From the NCBI GenBank assembly GCA_029561105.1, contig JAKQJQ010000326.1, positions 1 through 50,008 on the forward strand: a DNA stretch of 50,008 bases, in the 5' to 3' direction. Positions 7,725 to 16,173 of this stretch are shown piece by piece (positions within the stretch are counted from its first letter, which is position 1; every line of letters begins with the position of its first letter). The position numbers were made by a program, and so were the translations under genes. The stretch is from Bacteroidota bacterium (GTDB lineage Bacteria > Bacteroidota > Bacteroidia > Flavobacteriales > Flavobacteriaceae). The notes beneath the pieces were generated by a model. The model made no database searches. It was given only the letters and a program-made list of their open reading frames with translations, and had not been told where the DNA came from.

Positions 7725-9086
7725 TTATAATGTCACGATTTTGACGTGTTTGCTTTTCCTGATATGGTTTTGGATGATGCTGCGCGTATCGCGGTTATCG
7801 GCCATCGGCACCAGTATTTTATACAGAATGTCAATATTGTGGATCTGGTAATTGAGGTCGTAAAAAGCATACCCTTTGTAAACGCCCGCTTCAAGTAAAA
7901 TAGCGCTGCGTTCGTTCACGTTCCGGCCGCGGTCAAGCAGTACAAGCGTTTTGTTACCGAACCTGGTTTTATCGACAAATTCCTCGACACGCAAATTGTA
8001 AACTTCTGTACCGATTTCACCCAAACAAGCGCCATCACAAGCCGCTACCGAATGTGCAAAGCACGCACCGTCGCCTTCCCAAAGCCCATTGATTTTCTGG
8101 CATAGCGCATAGTCTGTGGTGGTTTTGAACAGGAAATTCTTTGCTTCCAGGAAGCTTGCAAAAGAGGCGAGTTCGTTTTGTTTGGTATCGATTTTTTTAA
8201 CCAACAATTGAAGGTAACCGTTTGGGTTTTCCTGCAAGTACAATCCCCAAGGAAAAACCGTCTTGCGTTGCGAGCGGTTGTATACGGGTTGGTTGCGCTT
8301 GATTTCTTCGCTTTCTTTTAGCAATGCGATGAGTTCGCTACCGGTTTCCTCAAAAGTCACCCTAAATACCTCACGCTGGATTTTTTTGCATTTGCTCGTG
8401 GTGCCCGTAAAATGCTGGTTGACGCGTTTCTTGATGTTCCGGCTCTTGCCAATGTAGATGATCTGGCCGTCTTCGCGATGGATGTAATAAACACCGGTTC
8501 TCGAAGGTAAATTGTCTACAATATCCAGTAATTTTGGTGCCAATCCTTTGACCACTTCGGTTTGGATGAGCCCTTTTACGATTACTTTCTCGAGGTCTTT
8601 GTCCAGTAACATCTTAAACAGTTTCACAGTCGCCATCGCATCGCCGCTGGCTCGGTGTCGGTCGGCCATCGGGATGCCCAGCGCGCGGACGAGTTTGCCC
8701 AGACTATGCGATTCCTGTTCTGGCATGAGCACTTTTGCGAGCTCCACCGTACAAAGGGTTTGCGCTTCAAAGGTGTAACCCAAACGCCTGAATTCGGTGC
8801 GCAGGATGCGGTAATCAAAAACCGCATTGTGTGCCACGATGATGCAACCTTGGGTGATTTCAATGATGCGTTTGGCCACCTCAAAAAACTTGGGTGCCGA
8901 TTGCAGCATGGTGTTATTGATGCCGGTGAGTTTAACCACAAAGGGTTGGATTGGGATTTCGGGGTTGACCAGGCTGATGAACTGGTCTACGATTTCGTGG
9001 CCGTCGAATTTATAGATGGCAATTTCGGTAATGCCTTCTTCGTTGTATTGTCCACCGGTGGTTTCTATGTCAAGTATTGCGTACAA
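7725..9086 (-). CDS. DnaQ-like exonuclease fused to UvrC-like GIY-YIG nuclease
   Basis: This 453-residue fusion has two nuclease domains. Residues 1-165 are a DEDDh 3'-5' exonuclease like the epsilon subunit of DNA polymerase III (DIETTG, HNAVFDYRILRTEF, HRASGDAMATVKLF). From about residue 190 comes a GIY-YIG domain (GVYYIHREDGQIIYIGKSRNIKKR) followed by a ~200-residue C-terminal region. Related fusions are known in Bacteroidota and Actinobacteria and are thought to act in DNA repair. UvrC's C-terminal RNase H-like half is not evident. It lies upstream of the thioesterase operon on the same strand, 57 bases from the channel gene. Confidence 0.9.
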   Translation of the reverse strand: MYAILDIETTGGQYNEEGITEIAIYKFDGHEIVDQFISLVNPEIPIQPFVVKLTGINNTMLQSAPKFFEVAKRIIEITQGCIIVAHNAVFDYRILRTEFRRLGYTFEAQTLCTVELAKVLMPEQESHSLGKLVRALGIPMADRHRASGDAMATVKLFKMLLDKDLEKVIVKGLIQTEVVKGLAPKLLDIVDNLPSRTGVYYIHREDGQIIYIGKSRNIKKRVNQHFTGTTSKCKKIQREVFRVTFEETGSELIALLKESEEIKRNQPVYNRSQRKTVFPWGLYLQENPNGYLQLLVKKIDTKQNELASFASFLEAKNFLFKTTTDYALCQKINGLWEGDGACFAHSVAACDGACLGEIGTEVYNLRVEEFVDKTRFGNKTLVLLDRGRNVNERSAILLEAGVYKGYAFYDLNYQIHNIDILYKILVPMADNRDTRSIIQNHIRKSKHVKIVTL

Positions 9087-9124
9087 ATGCTGTAGGTTTT
9101 GGAGCTAAAAATGGGGCGGTTGTC

Positions 9125-9772
9125 TTATCGGGAACCAAAAATACTGCTGCCAATCCTAACCATATTACTTCCGCTGGATATCGCGATTTGATAATCGCCA
9201 GACATGCCCATGGAGAGGGTATCGAATTGGTATTCGGTTGCAAAGGTATCAAAAACCGCTTTCAGATGGTCGAATTCTTTGCGAATCTGTTGTTGGTTTG
9301 TTGTAAAGGTTGCCATGCCCATGAGACCTCGAATCCTGACGTGTTTCAGCGAACAGAATTCATCCGAAGACAACAATTCCTGCAATTCATCGTCGTCGAG
9401 ACCAAATTTCGTATCTTCTTCTGCGATATACACCTGTAAGAGGCAATCAATCACACGATTATTTTTCTGCGCCTGCCTGTTGATTTCAGAAAGCAATTTC
9501 AGACTGTCAACGCCGTGAACCAAAGCGACATAAGGTGTCATGTATTTGACCTTATTGCTCTGCACGTGCCCAATCATATGCCAGTTAATATCCTTTGGCA
9601 TTTGCTCAAACTTGTCGGTCATTTCCTGGATTTTGTTCTCGCCAAATACGCGTTGGCCCGCGTCATAAGCCTGCATCAGGTCGGCGACGGGTTTGGTTTT
9701 GGAAACCGCCACAAGAGTGACGTGCTCGGGCAATTGCGACTTGATGGATTGTAGGTTTTGGGCGATAGACAT
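9125..9772 (-). CDS. YggS-family PLP homeostasis protein
   Basis: This 215-residue single-domain PLP-binding protein (PLPBP/YggS/ProY family) is thought to buffer pyridoxal phosphate rather than catalyse a reaction. The PLP lysine lies in VAVSKTKP (about residue 26). FGENKIQEM, WHMIGHVQSNKV, VHGVDS and the C-terminal SMGMSGDYQIAISSGSNMVRIG segment are the family signatures. Length is slightly short of the usual ~220-230. Its start is 11 bases from the DUF1015 stop, so they are probably cotranscribed. Confidence 0.93.
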   Translation of the reverse strand: MSIAQNLQSIKSQLPEHVTLVAVSKTKPVADLMQAYDAGQRVFGENKIQEMTDKFEQMPKDINWHMIGHVQSNKVKYMTPYVALVHGVDSLKLLSEINRQAQKNNRVIDCLLQVYIAEEDTKFGLDDDELQELLSSDEFCSLKHVRIRGLMGMATFTTNQQQIRKEFDHLKAVFDTFATEYQFDTLSMGMSGDYQIAISSGSNMVRIGSSIFGSR

Positions 9773-9783
9773 GCGTAGGTATT

Positions 9784-11001
9784 TTAGATTTCGTAAATCA
9801 CGAGCCCGCTGCGAAACTTGGGCTCGATGTACGTGCTTTTGGGCGGCATGATCAGGTGATTGTCGGCCAGCGCCGTGATTTCGCCGATTTCGGCCGGGAA
9901 CAGCATGAATCCTACCTCGAATTCACCTTCATCAACCACTTCCTTGATGGTCATAATCGATTGGTTGCCGGGAATGTAATCGATGCGTTCATCGTTGCGC
10001 AAATCGGCAATGCCCAAAATCGGGTGCAGTACTTTTTCGTAAAGGATTTGAGCGTCGAGGCTTTCGAGTGCCGAATGGAAATTGTTTTCATCCTTAAGAG
10101 TGAGCGCGTAGAAATCGCCATCGAGATACATCCCAAATTCAAACTTACGTGTGGGTTTCCACAATTCCTGCGCCTTGTTTTTGATCCAGAAGCGCTCCGA
10201 CAATTCGGCAAGGAAACTTTCCTTAGTATGCTCGTTCAGATCCCGGATGATGCGGTTGTATTCATAAATTTTTACGTTGCTCTCGGCAATCAAAAAACTC
10301 ATGAAATAATCAAGGTGTGCATTGCCCGAAGCTTTGTCCTGCTCGTAAAGCAACTCTGCCGAAGCCGATCGGTGGTGACCATCGGCGATGTACAAATCCC
10401 CGATGTTTTCAAATTGGTTTTTAAGCCATTCGATATCGGCTTCAGAATCAATCCTCCAAAGAATGTGTTTTTCTTTCCTAGTAGTCGAAAATTCATATAA
10501 TGAAGGACTTAGCTTTTTTTGGCTAATCCAATCATTCAGATTTTTATTGTCGGCATAAGTTATCAAAACCGGTTCGGTATTGAATCCCGTCTGGTGTAAA
10601 TAGTCCTTGAACAATTCTACGCGGTACTGCAAAGTATCCTCGTGCCTTTTGATGACATTATTCTGGTAATCGGCAACAGACGTTCCTGCAATGATACCTG
10701 TATAAGTCTGGGTTTTCGCCTGGATCTCATAAAGGTAAAACACCTCTTTTTCTTCCTGCACCAATATGTCTTCTGACCTGAAATCGTGGTATTTTTGGGC
10801 GACCAATTTAAAGCGTTTCTCGAGACCAATCTTTTGTTGGTTCACATAAGCCGGGTTCAGGACGTGCAAAAACGAAAACGGATTGAAGTCGAGTTGCGAG
10901 GCCAATTCGGCAGCCGAATATTCGTCGTACGAACGCGACGTTACGAGGCTGACTTTGTCTGGCGCCGGACGAACCGCTCTGAAAGGGATGATTGTTGCCA
11001 A
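9784..11001 (-). CDS. DUF1015-family protein
   Basis: The protein belongs to the DUF1015 family (HTH-fold 'SpoIIE/ParB-like' annotation in some databases), with typical segments IIPFRAVRP, SRSYDEY, NPFSFLHVLNP and the histidine-rich IADGHHRSASAELLYE. No biochemical role is firmly known. I place the start at the TTG at 11001, giving M-ATIIPFRAVRP, because this fits where homologues begin. The frame stays open to an ATG at 11058, but those 19 extra codons (MIITNNEHYQL...) are encoded by a word repeat and are probably not protein. Confidence 0.85.
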   Translation of the reverse strand: MATIIPFRAVRPAPDKVSLVTSRSYDEYSAAELASQLDFNPFSFLHVLNPAYVNQQKIGLEKRFKLVAQKYHDFRSEDILVQEEKEVFYLYEIQAKTQTYTGIIAGTSVADYQNNVIKRHEDTLQYRVELFKDYLHQTGFNTEPVLITYADNKNLNDWISQKKLSPSLYEFSTTRKEKHILWRIDSEADIEWLKNQFENIGDLYIADGHHRSASAELLYEQDKASGNAHLDYFMSFLIAESNVKIYEYNRIIRDLNEHTKESFLAELSERFWIKNKAQELWKPTRKFEFGMYLDGDFYALTLKDENNFHSALESLDAQILYEKVLHPILGIADLRNDERIDYIPGNQSIMTIKEVVDEGEFEVGFMLFPAEIGEITALADNHLIMPPKSTYIEPKFRSGLVIYEI

Positions 11002-11002
11002 A

Positions 11003-11079
11003 GTAAATTGATAATTGATAATTGACAATTGATAATGTTCGTTGTTGGTAATTATCAATTATCCATTATCCATTGTTGG
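11003..11079. repeat. Palindromic word tract (AATTGATAATTG type)
   Basis: The left arm AATTGATAATTGATAATTG and the right arm AATTATCAATTATCCATTATCC mirror each other around TTCGTTGTTGG. On the minus strand the tract begins directly after the hydroxyacyl-CoA dehydrogenase stop and fills the whole gap to the DUF1015 start. Confidence 0.75.
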
Positions 11080-11967
11080 TTATAAAAACATTTTCGCGAT
11101 CTTCTCTGCTTTTTTACTCTCAGAATAATCATAAAAACCTTCTCCCGATTTCACTCCGAGTTTCCCCGCACGAACCATATTCACAAGCAACGGGCACGGC
11201 GCGTATTTTGGGTTTTTGAAACCGTCGTGCATTACGTTTAAGATGGCAAGGCAAACGTCGAGCCCAATAAAATCGGCGAGTTGCAAAGGCCCCATGGGTT
11301 GGCCCATACCCAATTTCATCACGGTGTCTATTTCGTAAACGCCGGCGACTTTGTTGTAGAGGGTTTCGATCGCTTCATTGATCATTGGCATGAGGATTCT
11401 GTTGGCCACAAAACCAGGGTAATCATTGACTTCAACAGGAACTTTGTTGAGTTTTACCGATAATTCCATGATGGCCTTGGTGACTTCGGATGACGTATTG
11501 TAACCGCGGATGATCTCCACGAGTTTCATAATCGGCACCGGATTCATAAAGTGCATGCCAATTACCCTTTCCGGATGCGTGACAACCGCTGCAATCTGCG
11601 TGATTGAAATAGAAGAAGTGTTGGTAGCCAGAATAGTACTATGCGAGCAGTATTCGTTGAGCTGCTTAAAGATATTGAGTTTGAGGTCAACGTTTTCGGT
11701 AGCCGCTTCTACGACCACATCGGCGCCCACGACACCGTCCTTCAGATCAGTGTAAGTGATGATGTTGCCAATCGTTTTAAGTTTGTCTTCTTCGGAAATG
11801 GTTCCTTTAGACACCATTCTATCTAGGTTGGCGGCAATGGTTGCCATGCCTTTATCCAAAGATTTTTCTGAAACGTCAATCAGTTTTACGGTGTATCCGC
11901 TTTGGGCGAAAGTGTGCGCGATTCCGTTACCCATCGTACCGGCACCGATTACAGCTATGTTTTTCAT
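11080..11967 (-). CDS. 3-hydroxybutyryl-CoA dehydrogenase
   Basis: This 295-residue NAD-dependent dehydrogenase oxidises 3-hydroxyacyl-CoA. The N-terminal Rossmann motif is GAGTMGNGIAHTFAQ (residues 7-21). The catalytic-region histidine lies in GMHFMNPVPIMKLVEII (about residue 140), and the C-terminal dimerisation domain has NRILMPMINEA and GMGQPMGPLQLADFIGLD. Length matches single-domain HbdA/PaaH enzymes. The natural substrate could be hydroxybutyryl-CoA or a phenylacetate pathway intermediate; no pathway genes sit beside it to decide. Confidence 0.92.
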   Translation of the reverse strand: MKNIAVIGAGTMGNGIAHTFAQSGYTVKLIDVSEKSLDKGMATIAANLDRMVSKGTISEEDKLKTIGNIITYTDLKDGVVGADVVVEAATENVDLKLNIFKQLNEYCSHSTILATNTSSISITQIAAVVTHPERVIGMHFMNPVPIMKLVEIIRGYNTSSEVTKAIMELSVKLNKVPVEVNDYPGFVANRILMPMINEAIETLYNKVAGVYEIDTVMKLGMGQPMGPLQLADFIGLDVCLAILNVMHDGFKNPKYAPCPLLVNMVRAGKLGVKSGEGFYDYSESKKAEKIAKMFL

Positions 11968-12001
11968 TTTTAAATGTTATAATTAGTGTTTAGTGTTCTT
12001 G

Positions 12002-12026
12002 TCATTCCGACGAAGGAGGAATCTGT
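12002..12026 (+). repeat. Short intergenic repeat fragment (GTCATTCCGACGAAGGAGG type)
   Basis: The sequence GTCATTCCGACGAAGGAGG followed by AATCTG is a stretch I recall as recurring between genes in many Bacteroidota genomes. It sits between two minus-strand genes, just downstream of the oxidoreductase stop. Only one copy is present here, so the repeat call rests on recall. Confidence 0.4.
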
Positions 12027-12992
12027 TTATTTTTTAAAGCAATCGATGATCTGATAAGCCACACGCAAAGCCTCAGTGCCGTCTTGAAGCGTTACGACCG
12101 GAGTGGTGTTATTGGTGATCGCTTCGGCAAAGGTTTCGAGCTCGTCGAGGATCGCGTTATTTTGCTCTACATCGGGATTGGCGAAATAGATTTGTTTCTT
12201 GACGCCCTCGGCATTTTGCAGGATCATGTCAAAATCGCCCGGCGTTTCTGGCGCGTCCTTCATCTTCACTACCTCGCATTTTTTCTCGAGGAAGTCAACA
12301 GAAATATAAGCATCCTTTTGGAAGAAACGCGATTTGCGCATATTCTTGAGTGAAATACGGCTTGCCGTTAGATTGGCCACGCAGCCGTTCTCGAATTCAA
12401 TACGTGCGTTGGCGATATCCGGCGTGTCTGAAATGACCGAGACACCACTCGCATTGATGTGTTTGACTTTAGAACCAACCACACTAAGGATGGCGTCGAT
12501 ATCGTGAATCATCAGGTCCAACACCACGGGAACATCGGTGCCGCGCGGATTGAACTCCGCCAGGCGGTGCGTTTCTATGAACATCGGGTTTTTGATTGAG
12601 TCTTTGACGGCGATGAACGCAGGATTGAACCTTTCTACATGGCCCACTTGTCCTTTGACGTTGTATTCGTTAGCAAGCGCGATGATTTCCTCAGCTTCTG
12701 CAACGGTATTAGAGATGGGTTTTTCGATAAAAACGTGCTTGCCCGACTTGATGGCGACCTTGGCGCATTTGTAATGCGAAAGCGTCGGGGTGACGATATC
12801 GATCACATCCACGGCATGAATCAACGTGGCAATGGTATGGAATTGCTTGTAGCCGAATTCTTTTTCGATCTTCGCGCCGTTCTCAAGGTTCTCATCGTAG
12901 AAACCAACGAGTTCAAATTTATCGGATTGCTGCAACAAACGCAGGTGGATTTTCCCAAGATGCCCGGCACCTAAAACGCCAACTTTTAGCAT
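12027..12992 (-). CDS. Gfo/Idh/MocA-family oxidoreductase
   Basis: This 321-residue NAD(P)-dependent oxidoreductase has a Rossmann start (MLKVGVLGAGHLGKIHLRLL), the family EKPIS motif in KHVFIEKPISNTVAEAEEI (about residue 95), and DLMIHDIDAIL near residue 170, where His takes part in catalysis. The natural substrate, probably a sugar derivative, cannot be assigned. The frame is open to an ATG at 13067, but those 25 codons lack homology in style and lie across a -7 box at 13042-13049, so the start at 12992 is preferred. Confidence 0.9.
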   Translation of the reverse strand: MLKVGVLGAGHLGKIHLRLLQQSDKFELVGFYDENLENGAKIEKEFGYKQFHTIATLIHAVDVIDIVTPTLSHYKCAKVAIKSGKHVFIEKPISNTVAEAEEIIALANEYNVKGQVGHVERFNPAFIAVKDSIKNPMFIETHRLAEFNPRGTDVPVVLDLMIHDIDAILSVVGSKVKHINASGVSVISDTPDIANARIEFENGCVANLTASRISLKNMRKSRFFQKDAYISVDFLEKKCEVVKMKDAPETPGDFDMILQNAEGVKKQIYFANPDVEQNNAILDELETFAEAITNNTTPVVTLQDGTEALRVAYQIIDCFKK

Positions 12993-13041
12993 AAGTGTAT
13001 TTTTTATTTCGTAACGGTTTGGCCCTTGGACCAGAGAGGAA

Positions 13042-13049
13042 CAAAAATA
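13042..13049 (-). promoter_or_regulatory. -7 box for the Gfo/Idh oxidoreductase gene
   Basis: On the minus strand TATTTTTG matches TAnnTTTG. A TTG (plus-strand CAA at 13065-13067) lies 15 bases upstream, slightly short of the usual -33 spacing. This position supports the translation start at 12992. Confidence 0.5.
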
Positions 13050-13064
13050 GGAATTTTGGTTTAC

Positions 13065-13100
13065 CAATGTTGAATTTTGGATGATGAATTTTGAATTTGT
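13065..13100 (+). repeat. Word tract (AATGTTGAATTTTGG type), half palindrome
   Basis: CCAATGTTGAATTTTGGATG and ATGAATTTTGAATTTG use the same vocabulary as the tracts at 5109, 26446 and 34131. No mirrored arm is visible. It directly precedes repeat copy B. Confidence 0.6.
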
Positions 13101-13102
13101 AC

Positions 13103-13186
13103 GAAAGCCCTAGCCCCGATAGCAGCGGCATCCTTTTTTTGGAGGGACGAAAAAAAAAGATACAGCGGATAGCGGGATAAAGCTTC
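13103..13186 (+). repeat. Intergenic repeat, copy B
   Basis: The left box (GCCCTAGCCCCGATAGCAGC then GGCATCC and seven T) and the right box (nine A, then GATACAGCGGATAGCGGG and ATAAAGCTTC) flank a short GGAGGGACG loop. It is the most compact copy. The boxes are partly complementary around the T7/A-run. It ends 8 bases before the -7 box of pcm. Confidence 0.75.
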
Positions 13187-13193
13187 AAAAAAT

Positions 13194-13201
13194 TATATTT
13201 G
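13194..13201 (+). promoter_or_regulatory. -7 box for pcm
   Basis: TATATTTG matches TAnnTTTG and lies 37 bases before the TTG start of pcm. The region where a -33 box should lie is the right end of repeat copy B and has no TTG. Confidence 0.5.
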
Positions 13202-13238
13202 CGACAGCCATTTTTACAAGAATAAAATCCCCAATATT

Positions 13239-13880
13239 TTGAAAGATACCGCCAAACATCAAGGCTTACGCAACCAACTCGCGGCGCTGCTGCTGGAGAA
13301 AGGCATCACCGATAAAAACGTGTTGGAGGCCATTAAAAAGATCCCACGGCACTTGTTCCTGAATTCGGGTTTTGAAGACTACGCCTATCAGGACAAGGCG
13401 TTCCCGATTGGTGCCGGACAAACCATTTCGCAGCCGTATACCGTGGCGTTCCAGAGTCAGTTGCTCGAGGTGAAAAAGGACGATAAAATTTTGGAAATAG
13501 GAACAGGTTCGGGTTACCAGACTGCGGTTTTGTGTACGATGGGCGCCAAGGTGTACAGCGTAGAACGACAGAATGAACTTTTCAAACAAACCTCCATTTT
13601 GCTCCCAAAACTCGGCATCCGCCCAAAGCATTTGTCGTTTGGCGACGGTTACAAAGGCTTGCCCAATCATGCGCCGTTTGACAGTATTATTGTCACCGCC
13701 GGCGCGCCGATTATCCCAAAACCGCTCATGGCACAACTCAAGATAGGAGGAAGGCTAGTGATTCCGCTTGGCGAAGACCACCAGATCATGACCATGCTCA
13801 TCAGAAAAAATGAGACACAGTTTGAGAAACATGAATTTGGCGAATTTCGTTTTGTACCTTTATTGGAAAACAAAAACTAG
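13239..13880 (+). CDS. pcm: Protein-L-isoaspartate O-methyltransferase
   Basis: This 213-residue SAM-dependent enzyme starts repair of isoaspartyl residues in aged proteins. Evidence is the PRHLF motif near residue 36, the QTISQPYTVAFQ active-site segment (residues ~66-77), the SAM motif EIGTGSGYQTAVL (~residues 86-98), and VTAGAPIIPKPL. The only plausible start is TTG at 13239. The next gene starts three bases after its stop. Nearness to smpB (~1.7 kb downstream, opposite strand) is an order I recall from other Bacteroidota. Confidence 0.93.
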   Translation: MKDTAKHQGLRNQLAALLLEKGITDKNVLEAIKKIPRHLFLNSGFEDYAYQDKAFPIGAGQTISQPYTVAFQSQLLEVKKDDKILEIGTGSGYQTAVLCTMGAKVYSVERQNELFKQTSILLPKLGIRPKHLSFGDGYKGLPNHAPFDSIIVTAGAPIIPKPLMAQLKIGGRLVIPLGEDHQIMTMLIRKNETQFEKHEFGEFRFVPLLENKN

Positions 13881-13882
13881 AA

Positions 13883-15154
13883 ATGAAGAAAATACTAATA
13901 GTTTTACTGTTCCCGGTTTCGCTTTTGGCGCAGGGCTATACGAGTTATTTCACCGGAAACGCTACCGACGTCACCACCAGTCCCCAGCCCGGAATCTGTC
14001 TTATGGGCGGCGCCACCGAGCACGACAATGCCATGCGTTGGCTTTTACAGAAAGCAAATGGCGGCGATATCGTGGTGTTGCGCAGCTCGGGAAGCAATGG
14101 GTACAATGATTATTTGTATTCGGAATTGGGCGTACAGGTGAATTCGGTCGAGACTTTGGTAATCACTTCGGTCGCCGGTGCTACAAATCCTTATGTTTTG
14201 AATAAGGTGGCCAATGCCGAGATGATTTGGTTTGCGGGCGGCGACCAATACAATTACGTTTCCTATTTCAAAAACAATGCGCTCGAGGACTTAATCAACG
14301 CGCACGTCAATGTCAAGCATGCCCCGATTGGTGGGACGAGCGCGGGTATGGCTATTTTATGCGGGCGGTATTTCTCAGCGCAGAATGGCACAATTACTTC
14401 GTCGACTGCATTATCAAATCCGTATAACGCTGCAGTTACGCTAGACAATAACGATTTCCTTACTATTCCTTTCCTGCAAAACGTGACAACCGATACGCAT
14501 TTTGACAACCCCGACCGCAGAGGAAGATTAATGACTTTTATGGGGCGGATTGCAAGCGAGAGCGGCATGCGCTCGTTTGGAATTGCCGCGAATGAATATG
14601 TGGCAATCTGCATCGATGAAAATGGAAAGGCCTCGGTGTATGGCGACTACCCGAATTACGAGGAGTATGCTTACTTTGTGCAAGCCAATTGCACGACCGA
14701 GTTTTTACCTGAAACCTGTAGCCCGAATCAACCTTTGGTTTGGAATAGGGACGGAGAAGCGGTAAAAGCCTACATGGTTCCAGGCACTATGAATGGATCG
14801 AATTATTTTGAACTGTCAAACTGGGAAACGGGATCGGGTGGCTTTTGGAGACATTGGTGGACTACGGGTAGCGGCAGTGCATATGTTCCCGGAACGGCCT
14901 TGACCTGCACACTCGCTTCTGCTGATTTTGAAAAGCAAACGGTACAAATTGCACCAGTTCCGTTTGATGATGAAATTTCTATAAATGGATTCAAAACTGG
15001 AAATATCAAAGTGTATGACTCGAGTTCAAGATTGATTTTGGAACAATTAATCTATGGCGAAACCAAAATCAATACCGCTGATTTTGCTTCGGGTATTTAT
15101 ACAGTAAGTATCGAATCGGGGAGCGTGAAAATCGCAAAAAAAATAATCAAATAA
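13883..15154 (+). CDS. Secreted cyanophycinase-like S51 peptidase with type IX sorting domain
   Basis: This 423-residue protein begins with a signal peptide (KKILIVLLFPVSLLAQG, cleavage near residue 18). A peptidase S51/cyanophycinase domain follows, with the nucleophile Ser153 in GGTSAGMA, GGDQYNY before it, and LMGGATEHDNAM early on. The last ~70 residues form a type A sorting domain (PVPFDDEISINGFKTGNIKV, ending VKIAKKIIK). Cyanophycinases cleave multi-L-arginyl-poly-L-aspartate to beta-Asp-Arg dipeptides, so this one probably acts outside the cell on released polymer, or on another isoaspartyl peptide. It starts three bases after pcm, itself an isoaspartyl-repair gene. Confidence 0.88.
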   Translation: MKKILIVLLFPVSLLAQGYTSYFTGNATDVTTSPQPGICLMGGATEHDNAMRWLLQKANGGDIVVLRSSGSNGYNDYLYSELGVQVNSVETLVITSVAGATNPYVLNKVANAEMIWFAGGDQYNYVSYFKNNALEDLINAHVNVKHAPIGGTSAGMAILCGRYFSAQNGTITSSTALSNPYNAAVTLDNNDFLTIPFLQNVTTDTHFDNPDRRGRLMTFMGRIASESGMRSFGIAANEYVAICIDENGKASVYGDYPNYEEYAYFVQANCTTEFLPETCSPNQPLVWNRDGEAVKAYMVPGTMNGSNYFELSNWETGSGGFWRHWWTTGSGSAYVPGTALTCTLASADFEKQTVQIAPVPFDDEISINGFKTGNIKVYDSSSRLILEQLIYGETKINTADFASGIYTVSIESGSVKIAKKIIK

Positions 15155-15156
15155 TA

Positions 15157-15190
15157 AAAAGCTGAAGTAATTCAGCTCTTTTCTTTTATT
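15157..15190. terminator. Bidirectional terminator
   Basis: The stem GCTGAA / TTCAGC (15161-15166 with 15171-15176) is followed by TCTTTTCTTTT on the plus strand and by TTTTTATTATTT on the minus strand. It separates the convergent cyanophycinase-like and helix-turn-helix genes. Confidence 0.75.
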
Positions 15191-15242
15191 TCTTTGTCCC
15201 AATTTCAGGTTGGCCTTAGCAGCGCACCGGTATCGGAATACG

Positions 15243-15614
15243 CTAGCCATGACTGTCTCGCAGGCTTTCTATTTTGGTTTTGAGTGCGTCCATTTCTTCA
15301 AACAACGCATCGATTGCGGCAGCTTGTGGTTTGGTCTGGCTTGGCTGGATTTCGTTTTGGGCGGCTATGAGCGCCTGGGTTCCTAACGGTTCGCCTTCTA
15401 TTGCCCGCAATATTTTTTCCTTGAGCCACAACAACGTGAGTTCGTCCAGATCAATCGCATAAAGTGCTGCAAATTGCTGGAGTTGCTTTTTGGTGGGATT
15501 GCGCTGGCCACTTTCAAACTTGCTCACAAGCGCTGCGTCGATCTTAAGCAATTTAGCCACCTCACGTGTACCGAGACCTTTGTTTTCACGCGCATTCCTA
15601 AGCAAAGATTTCAT
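15243..15614 (-). CDS. XRE-family helix-turn-helix regulator
   Basis: This 123-residue protein has an N-terminal helix-turn-helix of the Cro/C1 type (LGTREVAKLLKIDAALVSKFESGQRNPTKKQ, residues ~13-43) and a helical C-terminal tail with a possible coiled coil (ALFEEMDALKTKIESLRD). It starts two bases after smpB ends, so the two are cotranscribed. The frame extends upstream inside smpB (to 15710), but the ATG at 15614 gives a normal XRE start (MKSLLRNARENKGLG). Targets are unknown. Confidence 0.85.
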   Translation of the reverse strand: MKSLLRNARENKGLGTREVAKLLKIDAALVSKFESGQRNPTKKQLQQFAALYAIDLDELTLLWLKEKILRAIEGEPLGTQALIAAQNEIQPSQTKPQAAAIDALFEEMDALKTKIESLRDSHG

Positions 15615-15616
15615 TT

Positions 15617-16075
15617 TTAGTTGTAGGCTTTTTTGATGCGGTCGAGATCTCTTTTGGTGTCCTGTTCCTTGAGCGATTCGCGTTTGTCGTAGGTTTTCTT
15701 TCCACGACAAAGACCAATATCCAGCTTGGCCAAGCCTTTTTCATTGGTGTGGAGTTTGAGCGGCACAATGGTAAGTCCTTTGGTTTGCACGCTTTTCGCA
15801 AGGCTTTTGAGTTCACGTTTGTTGAGCAGCAACTTGCGTTCGTTGCGCGCCTTGTGGTTGAACTGGTTGCCAAACGCGTACTCTTCTATATAAGTATTGA
15901 TGGCGAAAAGCTCATTGCCTTCATTGAACTCGCAGAAACTTTCGGTGATGTTGGCTTTGCCTACGCGTATTGATTTGATTTCGGTGCCGGTAAGCACGAC
16001 GCCTGCAGTATAAGTCTCGAGCACCTCGTAATCAAATTTAGCCCGCTTGTTAAGAATGTTGACTGTTTTTACCAT
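15617..16075 (-). CDS. smpB: SsrA-binding protein
   Basis: This 152-residue protein binds tmRNA and brings it to stalled ribosomes for trans-translation. Signatures are NKRAKFDYEVLETYTAGVVL, GTEIKSIR, FGNQFNHKARNERKLLLN, and a basic tail with KTYDKRESLKEQDTKRDLDR. The start at 16075 (MVKTVNIL) is chosen over the ATG at 16096 because a -7 box (16083-16090) lies between them. The tmRNA gene itself is not in this window. Confidence 0.96.
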   Translation of the reverse strand: MVKTVNILNKRAKFDYEVLETYTAGVVLTGTEIKSIRVGKANITESFCEFNEGNELFAINTYIEEYAFGNQFNHKARNERKLLLNKRELKSLAKSVQTKGLTIVPLKLHTNEKGLAKLDIGLCRGKKTYDKRESLKEQDTKRDLDRIKKAYN

Positions 16076-16082
16076 GATGCTG

Positions 16083-16090
16083 CAAATGTA
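16083..16090 (-). promoter_or_regulatory. -7 box for smpB
   Basis: On the minus strand TACATTTG matches TAnnTTTG. It ends eight bases before the ATG, so the leader would be only a few bases long. There is no TTG at 17-23 bases upstream (the nearest is at 26). Confidence 0.5.
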
Positions 16091-16173
16091 AGACAAAATG
16101 CGGGTCGTAAAAAGCGCAAAAGGCCAAAATTATCTTGAAAAAAAAATAGTGTGGTATATGATTTTTATCAGTT

